64,000 bases of DNA from Bog-532 sp963830385 (GCA_963830385.1 CAWHMD010000005.1:124001-188000); one strand, 5' to 3'; shown: positions 34,087-43,448, counted from the stretch's first letter. Notes: generated from the sequence alone by a model not told the origin. A program made the numbers and translations.

Positions 34087-35556
34087 GTGGTTTCCCTGGC
34101 GGCGGTCGACCTGGGCGCTTCGAGCGGCCGGGTCATGCTGGCCCGGGTGGCGCCGGGCCAGCTGACGCTGGACGAAGTGCACCGGTTCACCAACGTGCCG
34201 GTCCGGGCCGGGGGGACGCTGCACTGGGACATCCTCCGGCTGTACGGCGACGTGCTGGACGGACTCGGCGCGGCGGCCGGGGCGGCCCCGGCCGCGGCGG
34301 CCGGGGACGGGCTGGCCAGCGTGGGCATCGACTCCTGGGGCGTGGACTACGGGCTGCTCGACGCCGCGGGCGCGCTGCTCGGCAACCCGGTGCACTACCG
34401 CGACGAGCGGACCGCCGGGATGGCGGAGAGGGTGTGGGCCCGGGTCAGCGAGGCCGACCTGTACGCGGTGACCGGGATCCAGCACCTGCCGTTCAACACG
34501 CTCTACCAGCTCGCGGCGGCGGCCGGCAGCCCGCAGCTGGACGCGGCCCGGACGCTGCTGATGATCCCGGACCTGCTCGCCTACTGGCTCACCGGCCAGA
34601 TCGGCGCCGAGCGGACCAACGCCTCGACGACCCAGCTGTACGACGCGCGCCGGGGCGAGTGGGCCGGGGAGCTGATCGAACGGGCCGGCCTGCCGGCCTC
34701 GCTGTTCCCGCCGCTGCGCTCCCCCGGCGAGGTGATCGGACCGGTCCAGGCCGGGGTGGGTGACCTCGCCGGCCTGCCGGTGATCGCGGTGGGCTCGCAC
34801 GACACCGCCTCGGCGGTGGCCGCGGTGCCGGCGGCGGGCCGCGACTTCGTCTACATCTCCAGCGGCACCTGGTCGCTGGTGGGCATGGAGCTGGACGCCC
34901 CGGTGCTGACCGAGGCCAGCCGCCGGGCCGGCTTCACCAACGAGGCCGGGCTGGACGGCCGGATCCGGTACCTGCACAACGTGACCGGCCTGTGGCTGCT
35001 GCAGGAGTCGATGCGCGGCTGGGCCGCCGCCGGCCACCCGGCGGACCTGGGTGAGCTGCTGCGAGAGGCGGCCGGGCTGGCCCCGCTGACCTCGGTGGTG
35101 GACGCCGACGACCCGGTGTTCCTGCCGCCCGGGGACATGCCGGGCCGGCTGGCGGCGGCTTGCCGGGCGGCCGGCGGCCCGGCCCCCGCGACACCGGCCG
35201 AGGTGACCCGCTGCGTGCTGGACAGCCTGGCGCTGGCCTACCGGCGGACGATCACGGCCGCCCAGGAGCTGTCCGGGCGACCGGCCGGCGTCATCCACAT
35301 GGTCGGCGGCGGGGTCCGGAACGAGCTGCTGTGCCAGCTCACGGCCGACGCCTGCGGCCTCCCGGTGATCGCCGGGCCGGTCGAGGCGGCCGCGCTGGGC
35401 AACGCGCTGGTGCAGGCGCGCACGCTCGGCGCCGCCCCGGCCGAGCTGGCGGGCCTGCGGGACCTGGTGCGGCAGACCCAGGAGCTGCGCCGGTACGAGC
35501 CGCGCGGGGACCAGCGGGTGTGGGCGGCCGCGGCCCGGCGGCTGGGCCAGCCCTAG
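34087..35556 (+). CDS. rhaB: Rhamnulokinase
   Basis: A 489-residue FGGY-family kinase that phosphorylates L-rhamnulose at C1. The N-terminal phosphate loop AAVDLGASSGRVMLARV, the substrate region DSWGVDYGLLD, SSGTWSLVGMEL and the C-terminal VGGGVRNELLCQLTADACG are typical RhaB motifs. GTG 34087 starts 7 bp after the aldolase stop, so translation is coupled. It is the last gene of the operon; in pathway order it acts between isomerase and aldolase. Confidence 0.92.
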   Translation: MVSLAAVDLGASSGRVMLARVAPGQLTLDEVHRFTNVPVRAGGTLHWDILRLYGDVLDGLGAAAGAAPAAAAGDGLASVGIDSWGVDYGLLDAAGALLGNPVHYRDERTAGMAERVWARVSEADLYAVTGIQHLPFNTLYQLAAAAGSPQLDAARTLLMIPDLLAYWLTGQIGAERTNASTTQLYDARRGEWAGELIERAGLPASLFPPLRSPGEVIGPVQAGVGDLAGLPVIAVGSHDTASAVAAVPAAGRDFVYISSGTWSLVGMELDAPVLTEASRRAGFTNEAGLDGRIRYLHNVTGLWLLQESMRGWAAAGHPADLGELLREAAGLAPLTSVVDADDPVFLPPGDMPGRLAAACRAAGGPAPATPAEVTRCVLDSLALAYRRTITAAQELSGRPAGVIHMVGGGVRNELLCQLTADACGLPVIAGPVEAAALGNALVQARTLGAAPAELAGLRDLVRQTQELRRYEPRGDQRVWAAAARRLGQP

Positions 35557-35567
35557 GCCGGGCTCGG

Positions 35568-35589
35568 GCCGGCCTCAGGCCAGGCCGGC
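35568..35589. terminator. Bidirectional hairpin after rhaB
   Basis: GCCGGCCT and AGGCCGGC form perfect 8-bp arms around a 6-nt loop. It starts 11 bp after the rhaB stop and contains the stop codon of the convergent monooxygenase gene, so it can end both. Confidence 0.6.
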
Positions 35590-37149
35590 TGACACCGCCT
35601 GCCGGACGATCGCCGCCGGGTCCGGCGCTTGCGGTCCCTGCCAGCTGACGTGCTGGTCCGGCCGGACGAGGATCAGCGGGGGCAGGCCGGGAGTGTCGAG
35701 GTCGAGCACGGTCAGCGGCAGGCCGGCCACCGCGGCCGCTTTGACCAGGGACTCGTCGGGGGTGCCGGAGTGGTGCGGGCCTGACCGGATCAGGGTGAAC
35801 TCCGGGCCGAGGTGGTCATACAGCGAGTCGCCGGGGCCGAGCCAGCGGTGCGGCAGCCGCTCCCCCGCGCCGGGAGCGGTGATCGGCGAGCCCGCGTAGG
35901 TGTAATCGAGGACCAGGTCCAGGCCGTGGAACTCGCGGTCCTTGGCCCGCTCGATGGCCGCCCGGGCGCCGGGCAGGGCGGCCGCGAACGCCTCGTCCGG
36001 GCCCGCCAGCCGGGGATCGGCCAGCTCGGGCCCGAGGGTGGCCATGTTGCGGGCCGCCTCGTCGATGGTGATCCGGGCCACCGGCCGGCGTTCGGCCTCG
36101 TAGCTGTCCAGCAGCGCGGCGGGCGCCCAGCCGTTCAGCATCGCCGCGAGTTTCCAGCCGAGGTTGACCGCATCGCCGATGCCGGTGTTGAAGCCGTGGC
36201 CCCCGTAGGGCGGGTTCTGGTGGGCGGCGTCGCCGGCGATGAACATCCGGCCGCTTGCGTAGCGGTCGGCCAGCTGCATGCGGGCGGTCCAGGCGTCGGT
36301 CGCCAGCACCTCGAACGGGACCTCGGAGCCGGTCATCGTCGCGACGATGCCGGCCGCGTGCGCCTCCCCGCTGGCCTGGCTGACCCCGTTGGCGATGCAC
36401 CACCACACGCCGTCCAGGTCGAGGCGGCCCATCAGGCCGGCCTGAGCCGGGTCGAGCACCCAGTACTGGACGGCGGGCCCGTGCGGCACCAGGGCGGCCA
36501 GCGCGGGCGCGCGGAACGTGACGTTGACGTTGCGGCGGCCGTCCTCGCTGCCGTCGAACCGCCCGCCGAGCGCGCCCCGGATCACGCTGCGCGGCCCGTC
36601 ACAGCCGGCCACGTAGGCCGCCTCGATGGTGACGGGCGCACCGTCCGGGTCACCAGCCGGGAGCGCCGTGACCAGCACCTGGTCCCGCTCCTGATGGGCG
36701 CCGGTCACCCGCCAGCCGGTGACCAGCTCGATGCGGGGGTCGGCGGCCGCCACCTCGCGCAGCAGCTGCTCGACGATCGGCTGGGGAGCCTGCTGGCCGG
36801 GCTCGGCGACCCGGTCGCTGCCGACCAGCCCGAGCCCGAACGCGTCGTGGAAGCGGTACACCTCGCGGCCGGTGAGCGTGGTGCAGAACACGATGTCGGA
36901 GGACCAGCCGACCTTGAGCGGCGACCGGTCCCGGAGCTCGGCGGCCAGGCCCCAGCGGCGGAAGTGCTCCATGGTGCGGGCGGACACGGTCTTGGCCCGG
37001 GGCCGCAGCCAGGCCACGTCCGGGCGCGGCTCGATCACCGCGCTGCCGACGCCGTGCCGGCTCAGCTCCAGCGCGGTGGCCAGCCCGACCGGGCCGCCCC
37101 CGGCGATCAGCACCGGCACCCCCGGCGGCGGGGTGGCGGCCAGCGCCAT
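35575..37149 (-). CDS. FAD-dependent aromatic monooxygenase
   Basis: A 524-residue class A flavoprotein hydroxylase. The FAD motif LIAGGGPVGLATALELSRHG is at residues 14-33. AYVAGCDGPRSVIRGALG is the DG motif, and GRMFIAGDAAHQNPPYGGHG with NTGIGDAVNLGWKLAA is the GD motif. A C-terminal thioredoxin-like segment follows, as in phenol- and polyketide-type hydroxylases (PgaE/MhpA relatives). The ATG overlaps the stop of the SnoaL-like gene (ATGA), so the pair is an operon. Likely substrates are phenolic or polyketide rings; not determinable here. Confidence 0.9.
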   Translation of the reverse strand: MALAATPPPGVPVLIAGGGPVGLATALELSRHGVGSAVIEPRPDVAWLRPRAKTVSARTMEHFRRWGLAAELRDRSPLKVGWSSDIVFCTTLTGREVYRFHDAFGLGLVGSDRVAEPGQQAPQPIVEQLLREVAAADPRIELVTGWRVTGAHQERDQVLVTALPAGDPDGAPVTIEAAYVAGCDGPRSVIRGALGGRFDGSEDGRRNVNVTFRAPALAALVPHGPAVQYWVLDPAQAGLMGRLDLDGVWWCIANGVSQASGEAHAAGIVATMTGSEVPFEVLATDAWTARMQLADRYASGRMFIAGDAAHQNPPYGGHGFNTGIGDAVNLGWKLAAMLNGWAPAALLDSYEAERRPVARITIDEAARNMATLGPELADPRLAGPDEAFAAALPGARAAIERAKDREFHGLDLVLDYTYAGSPITAPGAGERLPHRWLGPGDSLYDHLGPEFTLIRSGPHHSGTPDESLVKAAAVAGLPLTVLDLDTPGLPPLILVRPDQHVSWQGPQAPDPAAIVRQAVSAGLA

Positions 37150-37763
37150 CAGCGGCCGTCCCGCGGGGCCGGTGCCCCGGTCAGCCACGCCCGGCCGCTG
37201 GCGTAGAGCCGGTCGACCTCGGGTCCGCGCAGGCCGGGCATGTCCGGCTTGACCGCGAAGCCGAGCTGGGTCTGCAGGTAGGCCAGGTGCTGGTACCCGG
37301 CCGGGAATTTGCTGAGGAGCTCGGGGTCGAGGGTCAGCGACGCGGCCGGGTCGACCGGGTCCAGCCGGTCCTTCTCGTAGGTGGGCTGGCGGAGCACGAT
37401 GGCCCAACGGCCGTCGCGGGCCTCGAAGAAGTCGTAGAAGCGGCCGATGCAGGCCACGTCGCAGAGCACGCCGTGCACCATCGCCCGCTGCATGATCGTC
37501 ATCTTGGTCTGGGCCACCGCCCGGGTCCCGGCGACCGTGACCGAGCTGCCGCCCAGGAAGTGCAGGATGTTCACTCCGTGGTCCCAGCCGTCGCGGCTGA
37601 CCTCGATGAACTTCTCGGCCGGCCCCTGGAACCAGGTGGCCATCATGTAGCCGTCGTCGTGCCAGGTGCCGCGGAAGGTGTCCCAGTCACCGGAGTCCCG
37701 GGCCACCGCCCAGGTCTCCACCACTTCCCGGATCGCGAGCCGATCGGTGAGTCCCTGATCCAC
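37149..37763 (-). CDS. SnoaL_4-type NTF2-fold protein partnered with the monooxygenase
   Basis: A 204-residue protein. RLAIREVVETWAVARDSGDW and TFRGTWHDDGYMMATWFQGP are typical of the SnoaL_4/ring-hydroxylating-beta-like fold, and the C-terminal extension (about 60 residues, KFPAGYQHLAYLQTQLGF) is seen in a subset of these proteins. It is the first gene of a two-gene operon with the FAD monooxygenase, suggesting that it cyclises, dehydrates or binds the hydroxylated product. The reaction is not known. Confidence 0.78.
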   Translation of the reverse strand: MDQGLTDRLAIREVVETWAVARDSGDWDTFRGTWHDDGYMMATWFQGPAEKFIEVSRDGWDHGVNILHFLGGSSVTVAGTRAVAQTKMTIMQRAMVHGVLCDVACIGRFYDFFEARDGRWAIVLRQPTYEKDRLDPVDPAASLTLDPELLSKFPAGYQHLAYLQTQLGFAVKPDMPGLRGPEVDRLYASGRAWLTGAPAPRDGR

Positions 37764-37861
37764 GGTCCCTTCCTACCATCGGGAGGCCGATGTCCGGAGT
37801 GACAGAATTTATCCAGAAAAAATCTCTTTCAGTACGGCTACAATTCGGCCCGGATGGTGCC

Positions 37862-37887
37862 CGAACTGTGCCATTTCGTTTACCGTT
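37862..37887 (+). promoter_or_regulatory. ECF-type promoter of the sigma/anti-sigma fusion gene
   Basis: CGAACT (37862-37867), 16 bp, then CGTT (37884-37887) resembles the GGAACT-N16-CGTT pattern of many actinobacterial ECF promoters. It is 6 bp from the ATG, implying a leaderless or near-leaderless transcript and possible autoregulation. Confidence 0.5.
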
Positions 37888-37893
37888 GAGCCC

Positions 37894-39423
37894 ATGCGGG
37901 ACACTGAGGTTGTCGCGTCCATCGTGGCGCGCGACCCGGCGGGGGTGGGCGAAGCGTACGACAGGTACGCGGCCAGGATATTCAGCTTCTGCCGGTCGCT
38001 ATTGGGGGAGCCAGCCGACGCGGCTGACGCGGTCGAGGCAACGTTTGTCATCGCCGCGGTGGCCGTGTCCGAGCTGCACGATCCGGGCCGGCTACGGCCC
38101 TGGCTGTACGCCGTGGCCCGGAACGAATGTCACCGGCGGCTGCGGGACGGGGCGCCGGCGGCGGGACGGGGTGAGGCGGCCGGAGCCGACGGCGAGGCCG
38201 ACGACGTCTACGACATTGACCGGGCCCAGCCGCTCGACCTGGTGCGGGCCGCGATCCTCGGGCTGGACCTCGACGACCAGGAGGTCGTCGAGCTCAGCCT
38301 GCGGCACCGGCTGCACGGGGCCGACCTGGCTGACCCGCTCGGCATGCCCCGCCATCAGGTGAGCGCGCTGGCCTCGCAGGCCCGCACACGGCTGGAGGCT
38401 GCCCTCGGCGTGCTGGTGGTGACCCAGGTCGGGCGCAAGGCTTGCCCAGACCTGGACGCCCTGCTCAGCGAGGCCGACGGCAGCAGCGCCGCCCGGGCCC
38501 GCCGTCAGGTCAGCGCTCACGTCGCGGCCTGTGCGGTCTGCGGCGATCACCAGCGCCAGGTCGTCGGCCCGGTCATGAAGCTCGGCTTCGCGCCGCTCGG
38601 GCCGATCCCGCCCGAGCTCCGGGACCGGGTGGTGTACCTGACCACCAACGTCTCGCCCGCCACCGCGGCCCAGCGCGACGCGATCGCGGCCCGGGCCGGG
38701 CAGTTCGGGCCGTACGGCTTCCCCATCCCGGAGACCAGCACGGCCGGTACCGGCCGCTGGTGGCGGGCGGCGACCAAGCCGGTGACCGCGATCGCGGGCG
38801 CGGCGGCCACCGCAGCGGTGGCCGCGGTCGCCGCCGTCGTGATCCTGGTCGTGCCGGAGGGCTCGCACGCGACACCCTCGGCGCTGCCCGCCAACCTGAG
38901 CTCCCCGGCCGGCTCGGCCAGCGCCAGCGGGCAGGGCGTGCAGCCTGCCGCCGCCGGTGGCGCGAGCGGCGGCCAGAGCGCGCCGGCGTCGGGTAACCAA
39001 GGGAAGGCAGCGACCGTCCGCATCCAGGGCAGCTTCGCCGGCCACCACGCCAGCGGCGCGCTGGCCATCCAGGCGGGCAGCCTGCAGGCGGTGAGCGGTA
39101 CCAAGAACGGCACAGCCAGCAAGGCGGCCAGTCACCCGGCCCCCGCCACCAAGACGTCCAGCCCGGCGACCACCAAGAAGAGCACGGCGCCGGTGGTGAG
39201 CACGAGCCCCAAGCCAACTGGCAGCCCCGCCCCGGTGACGAGCCCGACGCCGGTCACCAGCCCGACCCCGGTGACGAGCCCGACGCCGCCGCCGCCGTCG
39301 AGCCCGCCGTCGAGCCCGCCGCCGTCGACCACACCACCCTCGCAAGCCCCGTCGTCGCCCGGGCCGTCGGTCAGCGTGACCGTGGGCCAGCTGCTCACGG
39401 TCGGCGTGAGCCTGGGGAGCTAG
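37894..39423 (+). CDS. Membrane-anchored ECF sigma factor fused to a ZAS anti-sigma motif and a surface tail
   Basis: A 509-residue protein combining parts usually encoded by two genes. Residues 8-75 are sigma region 2 (AYDRYAARIFSFCRSLLGEP, ARNECHRRL) and about 112-175 region 4-like. Residues 209-216 are the zinc anti-sigma signature H-x3-C-x2-C (HVAACAVC). A single hydrophobic helix at about 296-320 is followed by 190 residues rich in Pro, Ser, Thr and Ala, with repeated PVTSPT, which would lie outside the membrane. It could be a one-protein signalling device released by proteolysis. No separate anti-sigma gene is adjacent. ATG 37894 is well supported. Confidence 0.85.
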   Translation: MRDTEVVASIVARDPAGVGEAYDRYAARIFSFCRSLLGEPADAADAVEATFVIAAVAVSELHDPGRLRPWLYAVARNECHRRLRDGAPAAGRGEAAGADGEADDVYDIDRAQPLDLVRAAILGLDLDDQEVVELSLRHRLHGADLADPLGMPRHQVSALASQARTRLEAALGVLVVTQVGRKACPDLDALLSEADGSSAARARRQVSAHVAACAVCGDHQRQVVGPVMKLGFAPLGPIPPELRDRVVYLTTNVSPATAAQRDAIAARAGQFGPYGFPIPETSTAGTGRWWRAATKPVTAIAGAAATAAVAAVAAVVILVVPEGSHATPSALPANLSSPAGSASASGQGVQPAAAGGASGGQSAPASGNQGKAATVRIQGSFAGHHASGALAIQAGSLQAVSGTKNGTASKAASHPAPATKTSSPATTKKSTAPVVSTSPKPTGSPAPVTSPTPVTSPTPVTSPTPPPPSSPPSSPPPSTTPPSQAPSSPGPSVSVTVGQLLTVGVSLGS

Positions 39424-39425
39424 CG

Positions 39426-39473
39426 GAGGCAACTGCCACGGGCCAGGGGGAAGTCTGGCCCGTAGCTTGCCTC
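39426..39473 (+). terminator. Two-stem hairpin terminator after the sigma-fusion gene
   Basis: Outer arms GAGGCAA/TTGCCTC (7 bp) and inner arms ACGGGCCAG/CTGGCCCGT (9 bp) are both perfect, with an 8-nt loop. It starts 3 bp after the stop codon. Confidence 0.75.
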
Positions 39474-39623
39474 TTCAAAGCAATATATCGAACTGAATTT
39501 CGATTTACAATGGGTAACTGATCGACTGCGGTGCTCGCGTGGGCAGCGGGTCGGTTCTTTTTCGAAACGTCGCAGCGCCCGGGGCCGGCGTGGGGTGCGG
39601 GCGGCTGGCCGGGGCGGGCCGGG

Positions 39624-41390
39624 TCAGCCGTGGGGCAGCGTGCGGCGCGGGAAGCTGGGCGGGGCCGGGTCGCGGAGGACCGCGGTGATGTCGCGGCCGG
39701 GCACGGCGGCCGCGTAGTACCAGCCCTGGGCGGTGTCGCAGCCGAGCGCGCACAGCTGGCGGGCCTGCTCGCTGGTCTCGACGCCTTCCACCGTGACCTC
39801 CAGCCCGAGCCGGTGGGCCAGGCCCGCCAGCGCCGCGATGACCGGCTCGTCGGTGGGGCCGTCCGGCCACAGTTCCTTGATGAACGACGCGGACAGCTTC
39901 AGCGAACCGACCGGGAGACGGCGCAGGTAGGCCAGGTTCGAGTAGCCGGAGCCGAAGTCGTCGGCGGCGATGCGCACCCCCATCGCCGCCAGCTCCTGCA
40001 GCGTCTCCAGCGGGCGGCTGTCCGCCCCGACCAGGGCGCTTTCGGTCAGCTCGAGCTGCAGCAGCCGGAACGGGAGCCCGGTGCCGGCCATGATCCGGGC
40101 CACGTCGCCCACGAAGCCGGGGTCGGTGGCCTGCTGGGCGGACAGGTTGACGCTGATGAAGGGCGCGCCGCCGGGCCGCACCCGGTGCCACTCGGCCGCC
40201 TGCGCGCAGGCGGTCTCCATGACCCAGCGGCCGAGCGGGGTGATGGCGCCGCTCGACTCGGCCAGCTCGATGAAGGCCTCCGGGGGAAGCTCCCCGAGCG
40301 TGGGGTGGTCCCAGCGCAGCAGCGCCTCCGCCCCGCGCAGCTGGCCACCCGGCAGCGCCACGATGGGCTGGTAGACCACGGTGAACTCGCCCGCCTCGAG
40401 GGCCGAGCGCATCGAGGTGGTCAGCGCCATCCGGGCGCTGTCGGTGGCCTGCCGGGCCGCGTCGTAGACCGCCCAGCGCCCGGGGCCATCGGCCTTGGCC
40501 CGGTAGAGCGCGCTGTCGGCGTCCTTGACCAGGTCCGCCAGCCGGGCGCCGGCCACCGGCCGTTCGACGATGCCGACGCTGGCGGTCAGGCCGATCCGGT
40601 GCGGCCCGATCCGGAACGGGCGCTCGATCAGCGTGAGCACGTCGCTGGCCAATGCGACCATCGCCTCGGGGCCGCCGGACGGCTCGACCAGCAGGATGAA
40701 CTCGTCACCGCCGATCCGGGCCACCAGCCCCGGCGCGGGCGTGATCCGCTGCTGCAGCCGCCCGGCCACCGCGATCAGCAGCTCGTCCCCGGCGTCGTGC
40801 CCGAACGTGTCGTTGACCGAGGTGAAGCCGTCCAGATCCAGATAGCAGATGCCGATCCGGCCGCCGGAGCCGGCGGGCTGGGCGAGGGCGGCGGCCAGCC
40901 GGTCCAGGAACAGCGCCCGGTTGGCCACGCCGGTCAGCGGGTCGTGCTGGGCCTGGTGCCGCAGCTCGGCCTGGAACCGGGCCTCGGCGCCGCGGCGGAG
41001 CTCATCGGCGCGGCGCTGGGTTTCGGCCCGGGTCTGGTCCCGCAGCGCACGGATGTAACCCGCGGCCACCGCTTCCTCGACGGCCGGCACCCCGGCCAGG
41101 TCCTCCCCGGCCGTGGCGTCCAGCGTCAGCTGGCGGCGGATGACGGTGAGGCTGCGGCCGAGCACGACCGGGTCCACCAGGCCGGCGTCGACCAGGGCGG
41201 CGCCGATCTTGGCGGCCTGTTCGGGCTGGAAGGGGGTGTCGCGCGTCACCGCCAGCGTGTCGGTGGCCAGCGCGGCCAGCAGTTCGGCGAGCTCATCGGG
41301 TGGTAGCGCGATGCCCGCCACTCCGGCCAGGGCCGCGGCCCAGTCGGTGGCGAACAAGCCGCTGCGCTCGCCCGGGCTCCGCTCGTTCAT
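39624..41390 (-). CDS. Diguanylate cyclase/phosphodiesterase (GGDEF-EAL)
   Basis: A 588-residue c-di-GMP turnover protein without predicted membrane helices. A helical N-terminal region of about 140 residues leads to a GGDEF domain (HDPLTGVANRALFLDRL; intact RIGGDEFILL) and an EAL domain (GAEALLRWDHPTLG; LELTES; DDFGSGYSN; EGVETSEQARQL; CDTAQGWYY). The conserved KID motif reads KLS, keeping the catalytic Lys. Most catalytic residues are present, so both making and degrading c-di-GMP are possible. ATG 41390 has GGAG six bases upstream; 17 further in-frame codons upstream are unlikely. Confidence 0.9.
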   Translation of the reverse strand: MNERSPGERSGLFATDWAAALAGVAGIALPPDELAELLAALATDTLAVTRDTPFQPEQAAKIGAALVDAGLVDPVVLGRSLTVIRRQLTLDATAGEDLAGVPAVEEAVAAGYIRALRDQTRAETQRRADELRRGAEARFQAELRHQAQHDPLTGVANRALFLDRLAAALAQPAGSGGRIGICYLDLDGFTSVNDTFGHDAGDELLIAVAGRLQQRITPAPGLVARIGGDEFILLVEPSGGPEAMVALASDVLTLIERPFRIGPHRIGLTASVGIVERPVAGARLADLVKDADSALYRAKADGPGRWAVYDAARQATDSARMALTTSMRSALEAGEFTVVYQPIVALPGGQLRGAEALLRWDHPTLGELPPEAFIELAESSGAITPLGRWVMETACAQAAEWHRVRPGGAPFISVNLSAQQATDPGFVGDVARIMAGTGLPFRLLQLELTESALVGADSRPLETLQELAAMGVRIAADDFGSGYSNLAYLRRLPVGSLKLSASFIKELWPDGPTDEPVIAALAGLAHRLGLEVTVEGVETSEQARQLCALGCDTAQGWYYAAAVPGRDITAVLRDPAPPSFPRRTLPHG

Positions 41391-41505
41391 GTCCGCTCCA
41401 GCCGCGCCCGGGCCGTGGAGCCGCCCCGGCACGATCACCACTCGGCGTATGACTTACTGCGGACGTAATAGTAACTTCTGCCCCAAAGCGGAACACGGCG
41501 AAGTG

Positions 41506-42801
41506 TCATTGATCGGGCACTGATGACCCGGTCTTGACCATCGCGTTAGGTTCCGAGTCACGTGCGGGAATCCGAAAATGTGGCAACGGTGACGGCAGCA
41601 GCCACACGAACGCCGTCGCTCCGCCCACCGCGGCGATCCAGAGCGTGGGCCGGACTCCGATCGCGGTACCGAGCGCCCCGCCCACCAGGGACCCGAGCGG
41701 GCGGGTGCCGTAGTTGACGGCCTGGAAGGCACCGGTGACCCGGGACCGGAGCTGGTCCGGGATCACCGCGGCGAAGATCGACCCGATGCTGATGTCGAGC
41801 ACCATCACGCCCACCCCCGAGAAGAACTCGGCGGTGAACAGCGCGGCCAGCACCAGTTCGTGCGGGCCACCGGCCAGCGGGACGAGGATCAGCGGGGCGG
41901 GGAACAGCACCGCGCCGATGACGTAGCCCCAGCCGGCGCCGAGCCGGCCGCAGACGTGCCGGGCGGCCAGCGAGCCGAGCACCGCGCCGACCGCGCCCGC
42001 GCCCAGCACCAGGCCGAGCACCCCCGGCCTGATGTGCAGTGACCGGGTCGCGTAGAGCGCGAACAGCGCGATGAAGATGAAGTCGAAAAAGTTGATGACC
42101 GCGGCCGCGATCAGGCTGGCCCGGACCAGCCGGTTCCCGGCGATGTAGCGGACCCCGGCGGTGAGCGTGCCGCGCCCGGCCGGGCCGGGCGGCGCTTCGG
42201 CCGGGTGGATGCGGCTGAGGAAGTAGGCCGAGCCCAGGTAGGACAGGGCATCGGCGGCCACCGCGAACGGCGCGGTCAGCAACTGGACCAGCAGGCCGCC
42301 CAGGCTGGGGCCGCCGACGAAGGAGAACGCGCGGCTGCCATAGACCAGGGACTGGCCGTGCAGGTACTGCTCGTCCGGCACCAGCGCGACGAACAGGGCC
42401 GGGTCGCACACCGTGAACAGCGCGCTCAGCGTGCCTACGCAAAACGCCACCGCGTACAGCTGGCCCAGCGTCAGCACGTTCAAGGCGGCGGCCACCGGGA
42501 CGGTGGCCAGCAGGCCGCCCCGGCCGAGATCGGCGATGATCATCAGCCGCCGCCGGTGGCCGCGGCGATCCGCCCACGCCCCGGCGTGCACCGCGAACAG
42601 CAGGCTGGGCAGCCAGATGGCGGCGGTCAGGTAGCCCATCTGGGCGGCGCTGGCATGCAGGGCGAGAATGCCGGTGTAGGGCACGGCGACCGAGGAGATC
42701 TGGTCGCCGAACATCGAGATGGTCTGGGCGTTCCAGTACCGCCGGAAGCCCTGCCCGCGCAGCAGGACCGGCAGCTGCGGCCGGGGCAGGCGCGCGGTCA
42801 T
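41506..42801 (-). CDS. MFS exporter (EntS/DHA3-like)
   Basis: A 431-residue protein with about 12 transmembrane helices. The N-terminal RGQGFRRYWNAQTISMFGDQ, GAWADRRGHRRRLM (motif A) and PALFVALVPDEQYLHGQSLV are typical of DHA3-type drug or siderophore exporters. The ATG overlaps the stop of the ArsR-family regulator (ATGA), so they form an operon under the regulator's own palindrome. The exported compound is not known. Confidence 0.88.
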   Translation of the reverse strand: MTARLPRPQLPVLLRGQGFRRYWNAQTISMFGDQISSVAVPYTGILALHASAAQMGYLTAAIWLPSLLFAVHAGAWADRRGHRRRLMIIADLGRGGLLATVPVAAALNVLTLGQLYAVAFCVGTLSALFTVCDPALFVALVPDEQYLHGQSLVYGSRAFSFVGGPSLGGLLVQLLTAPFAVAADALSYLGSAYFLSRIHPAEAPPGPAGRGTLTAGVRYIAGNRLVRASLIAAAVINFFDFIFIALFALYATRSLHIRPGVLGLVLGAGAVGAVLGSLAARHVCGRLGAGWGYVIGAVLFPAPLILVPLAGGPHELVLAALFTAEFFSGVGVMVLDISIGSIFAAVIPDQLRSRVTGAFQAVNYGTRPLGSLVGGALGTAIGVRPTLWIAAVGGATAFVWLLPSPLPHFRIPARDSEPNAMVKTGSSVPDQ

Positions 42802-43445
42802 GGCTGATCGGGCGGCTGGCCGGGCGGTTGGCCGGGCGGGTCTGGCTCGCCGGGCTCGCGGGCGCCGGACAGGTCGCCGGGGAAGGCGAGCTGCAGGTAC
42901 GTCACCGCCCGGGCGCCGGGCGGCCGCCGCCCCGGGCTGGACAGCCGGTCCAGGTACGGCTCGAACAGGGCCCGCTCCTTCTCGGCCAGGTCGAGCAGCT
43001 CGCCGGCGGTCAGGTACAGCAGGTAGTCACCGAAGGGCACGGCGTGCTGCCATTGCTCGGGCTCGTCGGGCTTGCGTTCCAGCCAGCGCATCAGATGCTC
43101 GAAGTACCGGTCGGCCAGCAGCGAGGAGAACAGACCGGCCGCGACCTGCTGCTCGGGCCCTTCGGCCACGTCCGGGACTTCGGTGAACATGGTGGTGGCG
43201 CGCCACGGGCGTTCCCGGCCGCGGCCGCCCTCGGCCTCCTCGACCAGCCCGTACTTGGCCAGCTGGCGCAGGTGGAACGAGCAGCTACCGGAGCTCTCCC
43301 CCAGCAGCTCCCCCGCCCGGGTGGCGGTCAGCGCGCCCTCCCGGCGCAGCAGCCCGACCAGGGACAGCCGGAGCGGATGGGCCAGGGCGCGCAACGCCCG
43401 CGGGTCGGTGAGCCGGGTGACCGAGCGCGGCCGGGGGTCTGTCAT
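42798..43445 (-). CDS. ArsR-family winged-helix regulator
   Basis: A 215-residue regulator. Residues 12-90 form the winged helix (ALRALAHPLRLSLVGLLRRE, SSGSCSFHLRQLAKYGLVEE). The remaining 120 residues, ending in a Pro/Gly-rich tail, resemble the C-terminal domain common in actinobacterial helix-turn-helix regulators of efflux genes. No Cys cluster for metals is present, so an organic ligand is more likely. It leads the two-gene operon with the MFS exporter, and a perfect 18-bp palindrome abuts its start codon. Confidence 0.85.
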   Translation of the reverse strand: MTDPRPRSVTRLTDPRALRALAHPLRLSLVGLLRREGALTATRAGELLGESSGSCSFHLRQLAKYGLVEEAEGGRGRERPWRATTMFTEVPDVAEGPEQQVAAGLFSSLLADRYFEHLMRWLERKPDEPEQWQHAVPFGDYLLYLTAGELLDLAEKERALFEPYLDRLSSPGRRPPGARAVTYLQLAFPGDLSGAREPGEPDPPGQPPGQPPDQP

Positions 43446-43448
43446 GAA

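Noticed and set aside
31977..34328. 783-residue open frame antisense to the rhamnose aldolase and kinase genes
   Set aside because: Composition is dominated by Arg, Gly, His, Pro and Val, as expected for the complement of a high-GC gene. It overlaps two well-supported enzymes and has no domain.
39531..41306. 591-residue plus-strand frame opposite the GGDEF-EAL gene
   Set aside because: Antisense shadow; the minus strand has complete GGDEF and EAL motifs.
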